Shown piece after piece: positions 13,301 through 23,264 of a stretch of 30,331 nt of DNA. The first letter of the stretch is position 1, and each line of letters begins with the position of its first letter. The notes beneath the pieces are model-generated. The model made no database searches and was not told the DNA's origin. It worked only from the letters and a program-made list of their open reading frames with translations. Made by a program: the position numbers and the translations under genes. Origin of the DNA: Ettlia oleoabundans (lineage: Eukaryota > Chlorophyta > Chlorophyceae > Chlamydomonadales); the NCBI GenBank assembly GCA_019693395.1, contig JAAMXP010000725.1, forward strand, positions 1-30,331, read 5' to 3'.

Positions 13301-16300
13301 TGATGCCAAATCTGCTGTTGTGACAATACCGCCTGCAGAATTGATGGCAAGTATGTTGTAGGTGCACACCGTGGCACTCTACAACATATCCACTGCCAAC
13401 ATGGGTGCAAGCAGGCAGAAAATTGTTTTTTCTTATTTCACACGTTTCCTGCTCACACACCTGCGGTTTGGATATCTTGCACTAGCGGCTGTGCAAACCT
13501 GCCTTCATACAAAATCTGAGGCCCCTCCTCAGCCACTGCATGACGCACACGCGCATGGAAACCTGTATGCTATGCTGCAAGCTGACTTGCCTTAGCTTTG
13601 CAGGCCAACTTAATGAGAGTGGCGAACCTACAGCTCAATCCATAGCGTTTTGGCGAGAAGAGGCGGCCAGAGTGACGTGTCAGATTGATGTGACTCACCA
13701 GCTTTGAGCAGCTCGGCTAACTGGGGCCGCTTGCAACAAGTCTCATTCACCCGTGGTGCTCGCCACTGCAAGTGTGCAACAGCCGTACAAGCAGGCAGGC
13801 ACTAGCAACAAACATTGACGCCTCGGGCTGGCAACACGAACAAATGGTGGTCGCCTGTAGTAAGCCAACACACCAGCAAGCTCTCTAATATTTATTCAGA
13901 CCCCTGCCACACCTTACTGCCATCCTTGATCAGGAATGTGTCGCGTATAGCAGGCCATTGCATCAGTGCAGTGGTTTGGTTCTCCCCACTCAGTGTTGCC
14001 ACTGCAGCATCTCAAGGAGCGGCTAGGATGCAACCACGCTGGGTTGAGGCGCACCATTCACCAGCAGCAAAGCAACGCATTTACTTGGGTACCATTGCAG
14101 TAGCTACATCCAGCGGTTGCATGTTGTATTTGCAGCTACAAGGCAGGCAAACAGCTAGCAGGTGGCCACGCATACCAAGATAGGGGTGGGCAGGAAAGCC
14201 ATCACGCGCCAGCAAGATGGCTGGCTGCAACAGGCAGAGCATGGAAAGGCAGTGTGCAACAATGCTGTTAACGGCTGCGGCCCTTGGAGATGCTGTGTTA
14301 CGCCCCTTTGCAACAACGAACAAGGGATGGCAGGCCTGGCGGGACACAGTGCCAGGAAAGGACCAAAGCTGGGTGACACAAAGTTACTGTAATGAGAGAA
14401 GATGGTGGCAGCAATACAGACAAGCATGGGGCACTCTAAATGGCAAAAATACGAACGTGGGAGCTGGCACAGGCTCGAGAAAAACATGGTCAAGCGTGCG
14501 CCGCCACCCCACCTGGAACAATCGCTTCCAAGGCAGTCGACCATGGCGCTGGTGCGCCAGCCACATGCCCTGCAGCTCCAGCGGCACTGCCACCGCCAGG
14601 CCCCCGGTTATTGAGGCATTAGGTCGGCCTGCACAAGCTAACAGCAGAATAGGTGTAATGCAGTTGGCGGGATATTGATATTGGGGCAATGCCAGTGTGG
14701 TTCAGTGAACAAACAGTGACGGCATGTATGCGCAAACCAACAGTCCAACACACCAATGTACATTGTTTCGTTGGCTGCTGCTGGTGCGACTTCCCGTGCA
14801 TCAATGAACTCAGCAGTGCCATTTGGGCGCCTGCATAACATGCAAGAACCATGAAGGAACAGATGCACCACTTACTCACAGCAATATTTGGGAAGGTGAC
14901 AGCTGGCAGTAAGCCCTAATGTGGTGGGGGCTGAGTAGCGGTGCCAAGCTAGAATGAGATGACAGCAATGATTGTTCCAAACTCAAAATTAACAGAGAAA
15001 AACTAGGAACTGACAATAGGCACAGTGTGGCATAGTGGGATGCAGTGGGCAGATGAGTTATGGAGCTAGGAGGATACGTGGACAGTCCAGCGGCTGTCAC
15101 AGTGCAGTGAGCAGGCCAGGGCAACAATGCATCGGACAGGTTTCCCGAAACGTGCTGGAGAGGTTTTGTCCAGCCAATGGGGTGCGGTTGCCAGGTAATG
15201 CTACAATCATTACCCAATAAGTGCGAAACACTGCGATGGTCATGCCTCCAGCATAACGTTCATTGCCCAAGACTTAAACTGACCTGATCAGCATAAAGTG
15301 GCCACCGCCTACACCGCTCGCCATAGGGTTGTAGATTCCCTGGCACAACGCGGTCGACACAGCCGCATCCACGGCATTGCCGCCCTCTCGCAAAACCTCC
15401 GCACCTGTAGGGGTGTTAAGCATGGGGGCATGCGGCTGTGGTTGTTGGATGGTGCAGGTACTGCTGGACACATCCCTGTGGTGCAGCCACACAAGGCAAG
15501 CACCTTGACACTGCTACAATCCATTTACAACATAGTGAAATTTTACGCACCAATGTCGCTGCAGCGGCCGTGATCTGCTGCCACCACGCCGCCCTGCGAC
15601 TGCACAAGGCGTGGCCTGCCGCGATAGTCGTGCCGCGCCTCAAAGTTGCTGCTGATGCTCCCTGCAAGGCAGGTGGAGGGAGTATGTAGCACATGCCACA
15701 CCCTTGCGATATGCAGTGGCAAGTGATGCAGTTAAAACACACGCATTTGAGATGTATGCGGCACCGTACATGTGCAGCCCCCTGGCAGCACTGCTGGCAT
15801 GTGATCATACAACATGATGCTGCCCACCTTCAGGAGCTACGGTGTCACCCGGGGTTGCTGGCTGGGAGATGCCGGCACAGCCGCTGACCCCCAAAGCCAC
15901 ACTGCGTCGCCCAGTGCTGTATGCGACAGAGGCCACCAGAAGAAGAAGAAGGAAGCCTGCAAAAACGGGCGAATGATAAGACAGCAATGAATGAACATTG
16001 AATAACCATCCTCAACCCGTTCGAGCCGGCTGCCTTCTGAGGTGCACATGAGAGCCCTGCCAAGCAGCAACTTGCAGCCCAGCTCAAACGTCACAGCTCT
16101 CCGCAGGGAGAGCACCTCCAACTCCTGCCAGTGCTGCTGCAGTGGGTCGAAGTTTGACTTTGTGCCACAGTCTCTGAAGTCTGCACAAAACGGCAACCAG
16201 AGCGGGTGGCGGCAGCAACTGCAAACAAGTGCCCGCTTCAGCGGACAGGCCAGCTAGGCGTGCTCATTGCAGAGACCGGGTCTAAACTGATACAAGTCAC

Positions 16301-16481
16301 CCAAGCCGCTTCACCGCTACAGGAAAGACAACATGGTGGATCGTGGTGGCACTCACCCCGACTGTTGCCTGTGTTCCAGAAGGCCTGTGCCGGCGCTCCA
16401 CAGCCGGTCTTCTGAGCGTGTCACCGTGGGCAACTCTATTCCAGACCCAAAACCCCCCAAGTCATCTTTGTTGGCGGCCAT
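10320..16481 (-). CDS. GGT: Gamma-glutamyltransferase (gamma-glutamyl transpeptidase), complete
   Basis: Cleaves the gamma-glutamyl bond of glutathione and its conjugates, usually outside the plasma membrane or in the vacuole. Twenty-three exons join in phase to 742 codons: 16481-16357, 16218-16007, 15956-15828, 15661-15551, 15404-15284, 14830-14754, 14628-14513, 14224-14176, 14001-13913, 13765-13699, 13535-13461, 13332-13272, 13076-12991, 12852-12760, 12608-12479, 12375-12250, 12078-12011, 11898-11808, 11630-11505, 11190-11113, 10817-10757, 10591-10535 and 10400-10320 (TAG). Family motifs: [35 protein letters not shown] (substrate-binding Arg), [34 protein letters not shown] (Thr after HG is the expected autoprocessing nucleophile), [41 protein letters not shown] and [10 protein letters not shown] membrane anchor ([14 protein letters not shown]) at about residue 114 and many NxS/T sequons downstream fit a type II secretory protein. 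The roughly 110-residue N-terminal extension is not recognised. Intron 17 appears to use a GC donor. The exon 2 donor (GTTATT) is weak but keeps phase. Confidence 0.94.
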
Positions 16482-16837
16482 TGTTCGGGTGAGCAAGGTA
16501 ACTTGTACGCATGGACCCCAGTGTATTGCAAGACAGATGGCCGCATAAAGAGAACGAAACATTCCGTGCTGACGTGCCGCCGCTGCCACAGCCAGCCTGG
16601 ACACGCCCGTCAGCCACTCGCCGTTCATCACACAAGGTAGCCAGCTGAAGGTGACAGGTGATTCATTGATGTTGAGGCAAATTGCAGCTCGGAAACCCAT
16701 TAAAGTGTCATTGTTGCTGCGAAAGGCGTCTGACTGGCACTGCTGCCCAACACGCGGAAAGGCAAACCAGCAGTTCTTACAGGAGATTTGGTTCAAGTAA
16801 GCACGCCACTTCAACCAAAGCATGCACACAAGGTCCA
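16482..16837. promoter_or_regulatory. Short spacer: Mini-III 3' end and GGT 5' flank
   Basis: Separates two minus-strand genes. TGTAA on the minus strand at 16781-16777 lies 57 bases past the Mini-III stop, leaving about 300 bases for the GGT promoter and leader. The GGT frame stays open upstream of its ATG up to about 16841, so a longer N-terminus is possible, but the ATG at 16481 is followed by GCCGCC, a good initiation context. Confidence 0.55.
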
Positions 16838-18304
16838 TCAATCATTAGCCACTTCAGCACCATCCTCCGCTGCAGCAATGGCGGCACTTGCTTCTGGTGC
16901 CGCATCACCCAGTCCTAGCAAGCACATCATGTCGTGCAACCGATGCGGGTCCGAGAGGTACAAGTAGCCGCACTGCAACAGTGATGCAAGTGATGTGAAG
17001 GGGAAAGCTGAGCACCCGACAGCATCTAACAGCACAAAGACCAAATACACATGTTGTGCTGAAATGAGACAACAATATATACGCCGCCTTCCTGCCACTT
17101 CCTCCCACTTAGCAGTAACACACGTTGTGTGCCAGAAAACCGCTTGAACCACCCACCAGGCACTCCAAGGCTGTGGCCGCTCGGTATGTTTGCCGCTTCA
17201 GCCCAGTGTCGGACAGACGCTTGGGTGTCACGCCTGCGTCAACGCATGATACCAAGTCACAACACAAAAATCAGGGAGATGAAATGGGAGTGTAGCATGA
17301 AAAACTGTGACAGCAGAGGGCATTGGCCCCAACCAAGCCTACTAGGTCAGGCCAGGCAGAACGTTGCACTGCTTTACCGGTTTGCAAGGGTAAATGCCAC
17401 TGCCCACAAGCCTCAACCCTGTGCACCTGTAGCGTTACGGCCCCAGCGCAGCACATCCTGCTCAGCATCAGTGAGGAACCCGCTGCCCTGCAGCTGTTTA
17501 CACAGCCGTTCCTGCAGCAAGAAATGGTGAGATGGGTGCTGACCACAACTTCTTCCGCAGCATGGGCTGCCAAGCAACACACCACTCAATCTTCCGCAGC
17601 ATGGGCTGCCAAGCAACACACCACTCAATAGCACTGCAGAAGAGTGATTGCAAGCGCAAAAACTTCTAGGATATTTGTGTCCCGTGACGCATCAGATTGC
17701 CCACCTGTGTCTCTGCCCGGACATGCTCTACGACCAGGCTCAAGTAGGAGTCTTTGCGGCTGGGAGGATAGAAGAACCGCCTCCGAGCGTACAGCTGCAC
17801 AGACGAAGAGGCATCCACATCAGGGTGCATCAAAGCAACCATGTGTAGCAAATGTCAGCCACGTGCGCCGTGCTGGGCTGAGCAAGCCACTCAATAAACC
17901 GATCTCTCATGATGGAATGCATTCTGGCGGCAGCCTACCTCCCAGACGCTGTCTCCTAAATATGCAAGGGCATTTGCGTTCCAGTGCCGGCGCGGCGCCT
18001 TGCCATGCAGGTGAGGCGGCAAAGGTATGCGCCACGCATCCCGCTGCAAGCCGCCCCCATTGCGACGGCTGCTTGGCTTTCCATCGCTGGCACTACCGCT
18101 TTCTTCATCTGACAGGATGGGGGGCTCATCAATGGAGCTGCTGCATGCTGTGTGCGCCGCTAGCCTTACGAGGGTCTGCCGCCGCCCTCGGTAAGCTGGA
18201 TGCTGCAGCCGAGGCCTCTGCGTGCGTGTTGTGCAGTGCCGATGGCTGGTATCTTCTATAGATCGTGACAAGCTGAGGTGTACTGCGCTGCTCCGACCGC
18301 ACAT
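16838..18304 (-). CDS. Mini-ribonuclease III-like protein, probably organellar
   Basis: Double-strand-specific endoribonuclease with an RNase III catalytic domain and no dsRNA-binding domain. Bacterial relatives mature 23S rRNA, and plant plastid relatives act in rRNA processing and intron RNA turnover. Exons 18304-17939, 17794-17705, 17511-17427, 17233-17157 and 16972-16838 (TGA) join in phase to 250 residues. Diagnostic pieces in order: ANALAYLGDSVWE (catalytic Asp in GD), LYARRRFFYPPS, GFLTDAEQDVLRWGRNAT, GLKRQTYRAATALE (second catalytic acidic residue, Glu) and CGYLYLSDPHRL. The first 60 or so residues are Ser/Arg/His-rich with few acidic residues, as in a transit peptide, and are followed by an acidic Ser-rich linker. 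The start is the first in-frame ATG of the open frame; an extra upstream exon (ATG at 18526) cannot be excluded. It lies head to head with the CDC25 gene. Confidence 0.9.
17551..17628. repeat. Perfect 39-bp tandem duplication in a Mini-III intron
   Basis: The 39 bases at 17551-17589 are repeated without mismatch at 17590-17628, in the intron between the second and third Mini-III exons and about 40 bases from the acceptor at 17512. Perfect identity suggests a very recent duplication, or an assembly artefact. Confidence 0.9.
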
Positions 18305-18723
18305 TAGCGCCAGAGCAGCCCAACCAGGGGCCAAGCGCACAGCGGTAGCCTTGGCGGAATTTAGAGGTACAGTAAGGGCAATTTGCAGCCCTGTTTACAA
18401 TTTTAGAAGCGCCAATATTTCCTGGTAGACGACATGAGGCCGCGCCAGCACGCCTAGCACGGTTCCTGAGTTTGCGGCTATCAGACGTCTCAGTCGCTGT
18501 GGAGGCTTGCTGCTGCGTGATTGCATTGCGGCTCCTCCTGCAGCAGCCCACACATTGCCCCCTCTGCGCTGTGTCTTAGCGTGCCAACGTCCAGATCGCT
18601 GCCACCGCCTTGCGGCACGCTGGAGGCGCGGTTGTTTGGTTCTTAGGTGCGTTGCAATGCGTCCGTGTTGTGCGCAATCGTCCCCATAAGCTGTCACTGC
18701 CAGTCTTTGCGCCACCTGCCGAG
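18305..18723. promoter_or_regulatory. Divergent promoter region between Mini-III and CDC25
   Basis: About 419 bases separate the presumed start codons of two oppositely transcribed genes, so both 5' UTRs and promoters must lie here. No TATA-like or other known element is convincing. An ATG-initiated frame on the minus strand at 18526 could be an upstream exon of Mini-III. Confidence 0.5.
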
Positions 18724-21700
18724 ATGCTGGACGCACCCATGCTGTCGCCTGCCGTCATTTCACCTGCGATTCGTGCCGGCATTATGAAAACTCGTTTCGC
18801 AGCTCACTCGCTTCGCCTGCAGAGCTCCGTTGCGGAGTTGCTGCTCAGGTGGCCTGGGCGGCGGCACCACCACTGCAAAGCAATGGAGCAGCGCGGCTCT
18901 TGCAGCAGCGACACCACCGTTGATCTGGACATTTTGCAACTCTCTCAGCAGTTGGAGTCACAAAGAACCATTCGGAATGGCGATACACCAGCGCAGGGCC
19001 TGCAAAAAGGTCAGCACAGATGTCGGGTCCTGGGGTTGGGATGCTATCGGCTGCCACGATTTAGGCTTGCTGCTATGGTCAACGAGCGGTGTTTGTTGGC
19101 TTTGGATTGCTTATCAGAGTTTAGGCGAGGTCCAAGCTGGCAAATCAACCTGACTCCTTGTGGGTTGTAAGTGTGCTATGCAGGCCAGCGACCCGCTTTG
19201 GTGCCAATCCCGTCCAATGTGGCAGCCTGGGCAACAGTCAACCCCTTCAGCTTCACAGCGCAGCGCCAGAAGGCAGCACTCACCAGGCTTCCGGTCCATG
19301 GCGAAAAGAAGCCGCAGGAGCAACAGCAGCAGCAGCAGCCATCCGTGCGATTCAATGTGGTCATACCAGCAAGCAGCAGTCCACATTCTGGGGATGCAGC
19401 CAATCCAGTACCAGTACCATCCGCACCTGCAGCTACAACACCAGCTTCGATGCTGCCCGCCACAGCAAACAAGGCAGCTGCGTCAGGGTGCAATGAAACC
19501 GGCGCCAGCGGCGGCAGCCCGTCCCCTTACGTGCTTTTCAGAGGCAGGCTCAATTTTGCCACAGAAGCCGACTCAGGTAGGCATGGCATTCTGCACTTTG
19601 TGGAATGTTACAGACAGCTCTAGCTCTGTACCGTAAAATATGTGACTGCATGGAATGAGTGGAAAGATCAATATTTTCTTGTNNNNNNNNNNNNNNNNNN
19701 NNNNNNNNNNNNNNNNNNNNNNNNNNNNNNNNNNNNNNNNNNNNNNNNNCTAAGTGCACCTCCCTGCAGCTCGCAAGTTTGACAGGCCGGCCACCGCCAG
19801 CAAGCGCGCTACTGCGACATTGAAGCGCAAGCTGCTCATAAGCCCCGGGGGTGAGGCAAAGTGCTTGCATGGGGTGCATCAAAATGCAGGCGACTGTTGA
19901 GGGTCAGCTGGTAACCACAAGAGCAACTGCTGAGTCGCCGCCGCAGAGCCATGGCCTCCCGAATGTTGCCAGTCCCGCCTGCCAACCAGCAGGTCTGGCT
20001 TCCATGTCTTTGACCTAATTCACCATGTCCTTGTCTGCAGGGGACATGACTGCTGCCTTCCCCTCGCTGGTCAAGCCTGCAGTTAAGCAGCGCCGACACT
20101 CTCTGGGCCATGCTGGCCCCTCCAGGGCAACCCATGCGGCATCAGCAGCTGCTACAGAGGCAGGGGACGTTGACGGCCTGGCAGCAGCAGGCACCACTGC
20201 GGATGGCGCCAGCCTGGGCAAGTATTGGTCTGACCCGCTGCCTCTGCCTGTGATGGCAACAGGGTGTGTTGAGGCAGCGGTTTACGAGGACATGCAAGAC
20301 ACAGCAGCCAGTCCTTGCAGCAGCGGTAGCGGCGGCGAGTGCATCCAGCTATGTGGAGCGGCCGAAGGCATGGGCGATTGCTGCGGGCCGGTTGAAAAAC
20401 CCGCCTATTCGCCGCTGCGTAAGTTGCTCGCTGCCACTACCACTGCCGTTTTGGGCGTCAAAAGTCACTGCTCGCATATCGCTCGCAACATATAACCCAA
20501 ATTAGCCGGCCCTGCATTATGTGCTGCCCTTGGTTGGCTGTGCATGAATCTCACCCTAACTTGTGTCATGTCATTGCCGGCCATCTGCAGCATGGCTTGG
20601 ACAACAGCAGAATTCCCTGCCCACTGTGGAGCAGCCAGACTGCGGCTTCCCATCCATTACACCCAAGGTATCGCCTGGGTCATGCCAGCCACTGATAATA
20701 CGGCTATGCTGCTGCCACCAGGGCTGCTGTATCTATTCGCCAGTATCTTTCATCAAACAGCTGGATGTTGCCGCTAGCAGAGCTGCTGGGCCTTCTTGCC
20801 AGACCCTTGTATCAGGGCATGCACTATAGCCATGTCAGCTGACCAGGATTTTGCATATATTGCTGCCAAGTTATCCGCTGGTGCCCCGGCTGCTGATGCT
20901 GTGGACAGTGCTCCGCATACATCGCTGCCTACTTGTTTTCAAGGTGCCCCGACTTCTGATGGTGTAGGCAATGCGGGACTTGCTGACGCTTGGTGCCGCC
21001 GCCTTTGGGCTATCTAGCTTTGTGGTGGTGGACTGCCGCTACGACTACGAGTTTGAGGGGGGGCGCCTGCCAGGTGCATAGGATCTGGATATGCATTTTC
21101 TTCGGCAGGATGATAGGCGGACGAAGTGCATCCCTGGGCTGGCTTGTAGGGGTGCACTACCACTCATGTCGGCTATTGCGGGTCAAGCTCTTGTTAGAGA
21201 AAGCCTCCGCTGCTGCCTGCCCCGAATCGCATCAAACACCTCCCGGCCACCTGCCACCCCTGTCTGCCAATCTTGCATTGCCATCCTGCTGCTTCTCCTG
21301 CCCCCCTTCAGGTGCGCTTCACCTGTCTACCCCAGAGGAGGTGACGTCCTTCCTGCAACAGCCGAGGGAGGACCCGGACTTTTGGCAGCACACTGCGCTC
21401 ATCTTCCATTGCGAGTTTTCAACCGAAAGAGGGCCCCGTGCCGCCAAGTGGGTTCGCAACCAGGTGGGTGCGCGGTAACCAGGGGCCTGGTGTAGATCGC
21501 AGGCCCCCTGACGTGCAGATGGCAGTTGTGGTAGTTGCACCGCTGCAGCCTTACCACCACCGTTGCTGCTGTGTATGCCTTGGCTTCCCCCCTGAAACAT
21601 ATGTAAGATTGGGTGGCTTTCAGCAGGCAGTCGGGCGTAGTTGCGCCACCGCAGTTGCTGCTCTGTGTGTGCGGCGCGACGTATATGTAACAATGATTCC

Positions 21701-22646
21701 TCCTTTGTTTCAGCTGCACCCTGCCTCGTCCCTCCTCTTGGACCACTCTTCTCAACCTGTTACTTGCCACCTGCTTTGCCCTGTCTGCAGGACCGTGCAG
21801 CGCATCTGCACGACTACCCTGCCCTCTCACACCCCCACGTCTTCGTGCTGCAGGTGTGTAGTGGTGGGGCGTGGGTGGGTGTGTATGATGGGGTGTGTGT
21901 GTGGGGGGGGGCGGCGGGCAGGGGCGTGCGCCGTCTGGTTGCTCTTGCTTTGAATGCGCATTTTGCAACCAATGTGCCCCAGGGGCAGGCAGGGGCAGAC
22001 AGGGACCTCGCAGCCCCAAAGCTTACGCCTAGGGAAAACCCTGCATGGCGCCGCTGCCGTTGTGCTGACATTGCTAGCCTCACCATGCAGCTGGTTCACC
22101 ACTGAAACCATATGCTGATTGTTTCCTCTTACCTTTCCAGGGTGGTTACAAGGCTTTCTGGCGCGCCTTTCCCGAGTTTTGCGAGGGCGGGTACCGCCCA
22201 ATGGACCATCCTGACTTTACTGAGCAACTCAAGGTGCTGAGGTGGCCTGTGCACTGCCTGCTGCTGACTCGAATCCGCTGCCGTGCTTCTTTCTGCCTGC
22301 ATCACACTGCCTATTCTTGTGTTCTTCGGTCCTTTTGAAACAATGTGCATGCTATCCTCCGTGACCCATGCACCATTCAACCCTCAGCCCACTGCTTTCG
22401 TGGTATGTGGTGATGCAGGTGTGCCACCACGCTGTGAAGAAAGCTTGGGCCATGACCACTCGCACCTACAGCAGCAAGCAGCGCCAGCGGCGCCCCAGCT
22501 ACCGCCTACGACAGAGCACAGGTGCGGCGGTGGGCAGCAGCAGGGAGCATGAAGCAGCGGCGGCGGAGGCGACTATGGCAGTGGCGGAAGAGAAGGCGCT
22601 GCCGCCGGGAATAGTTGCAGCGCAGCATGAGATGCATCCTCGCTAA
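18724..22646 (+). CDS. CDC25: CDC25-type M-phase inducer phosphatase, full length
   Basis: Dual-specificity phosphatase expected to remove inhibitory Tyr/Thr phosphates from cyclin-dependent kinases, opposing WEE1. Exons 18724-19009, 19184-19576, 19770-19850, 20041-20418, 20591-20667, 20744-20808, 21018-21073, 21312-21463, 21791-21853, 22141-22233 and 22419-22646 (TAA) give 623 codons in one frame. The catalytic rhodanese-fold domain reads FVVVDCRYDYEFEGG, GALHLSTPEEV, then the signature HCEFSTERGPR (HCX5R, the CDC25 type), DYPALSHPHVFVLQGGYKAF and GGYRPMDHPDF. This is the CDC25 order, with the GGYK and YRPM motifs that distinguish it from simple rhodaneses. The roughly 400-residue N-terminus is low-complexity, with SP/TP sites, a VNPFSF motif and a Gln run, and is probably regulatory. 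The C-terminus is basic, then acidic/Ala-rich. The sixth exon is the least certain; it is supported by phase and the LAELLGLL motif. The assembly gap lies in intron 2. The start is the first in-frame ATG. Confidence 0.92.
19683..19749. other. Assembly gap (67 N)
   Basis: Run of N inside CDC25 intron 2 (19577-19769). The flanking exons join in phase, so no coding exon need be missing, though one cannot be excluded. Confidence 1.
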
Positions 22647-23264
22647 GGAGCGGCGCGTGTACACCAATCTGCACTCCCAGCAGCTTTTGTGGTGGAAGGC
22701 ATCAGCTTCTCTTACAGCTTCTCGTACAGCCGAAGGTTGCCGGCAATGCACCCGCTGCCTACTACTGTGCTCTGTCTTATTTTGTTACCCATTGACCTGT
22801 ACTGGTCTTAGGTAGATGATACTCGATGCTCATAGGCTTGTGCCACGTATTTAATGCAATGTTCAACGTAATACAAAATTCTCTTATGCCTCGTCATTCA
22901 ATGATGGCCACTGTAGTAGCGTGGGCAGGAAGACGCATCCTCGACAGGTGCCAACCGGCGCGGTTGTACGACTTCGGTGATAGGTGTTGCTTGTTGCAAG
23001 AGGTCGCATGTGTTCCTCCACGGTTTTCAGGACACCATTCCGGTTGCGTAGATGTGCTTGGCTAAAGCTTGAGGTCGGCCAACATTTCCAGATGACAGGC
23101 TTGAAGGAATGAAGGACAACCGCGGATCGACATCCGGCGACAGCTCATAGCGGCCCACGTGGCAACCTCTGCCAAAGTGATCGTGCACGTGTTTCTTTGG
23201 TTGACATACCGATGTCGTGTCTCTACTCGTGCACCGTTTTGCGCTAGATGAACTAGTGAGCGCC
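22647..23264. promoter_or_regulatory. Spacer between CDC25 and the coiled-coil gene
   Basis: Contains the CDC25 3' UTR and the promoter of the next plus-strand gene. No clear TGTAA was found downstream of CDC25. The AT-richer part near 22840-22900 is the only obvious composition change. No gene is supported. Confidence 0.5.

Noticed and set aside
16482..16841. Upstream extension of the GGT open frame as extra coding sequence
   Set aside because: The frame overlaps the poly(A) region of Mini-III and has no recognisable motif. The ATG at 16481 has the better context, although a longer N-terminus is not excluded.
17551..17628. CRISPR-like or regulatory direct repeat
   Set aside because: There are only two adjacent copies with no spacer, in a eukaryotic intron. 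A plain tandem duplication explains it.
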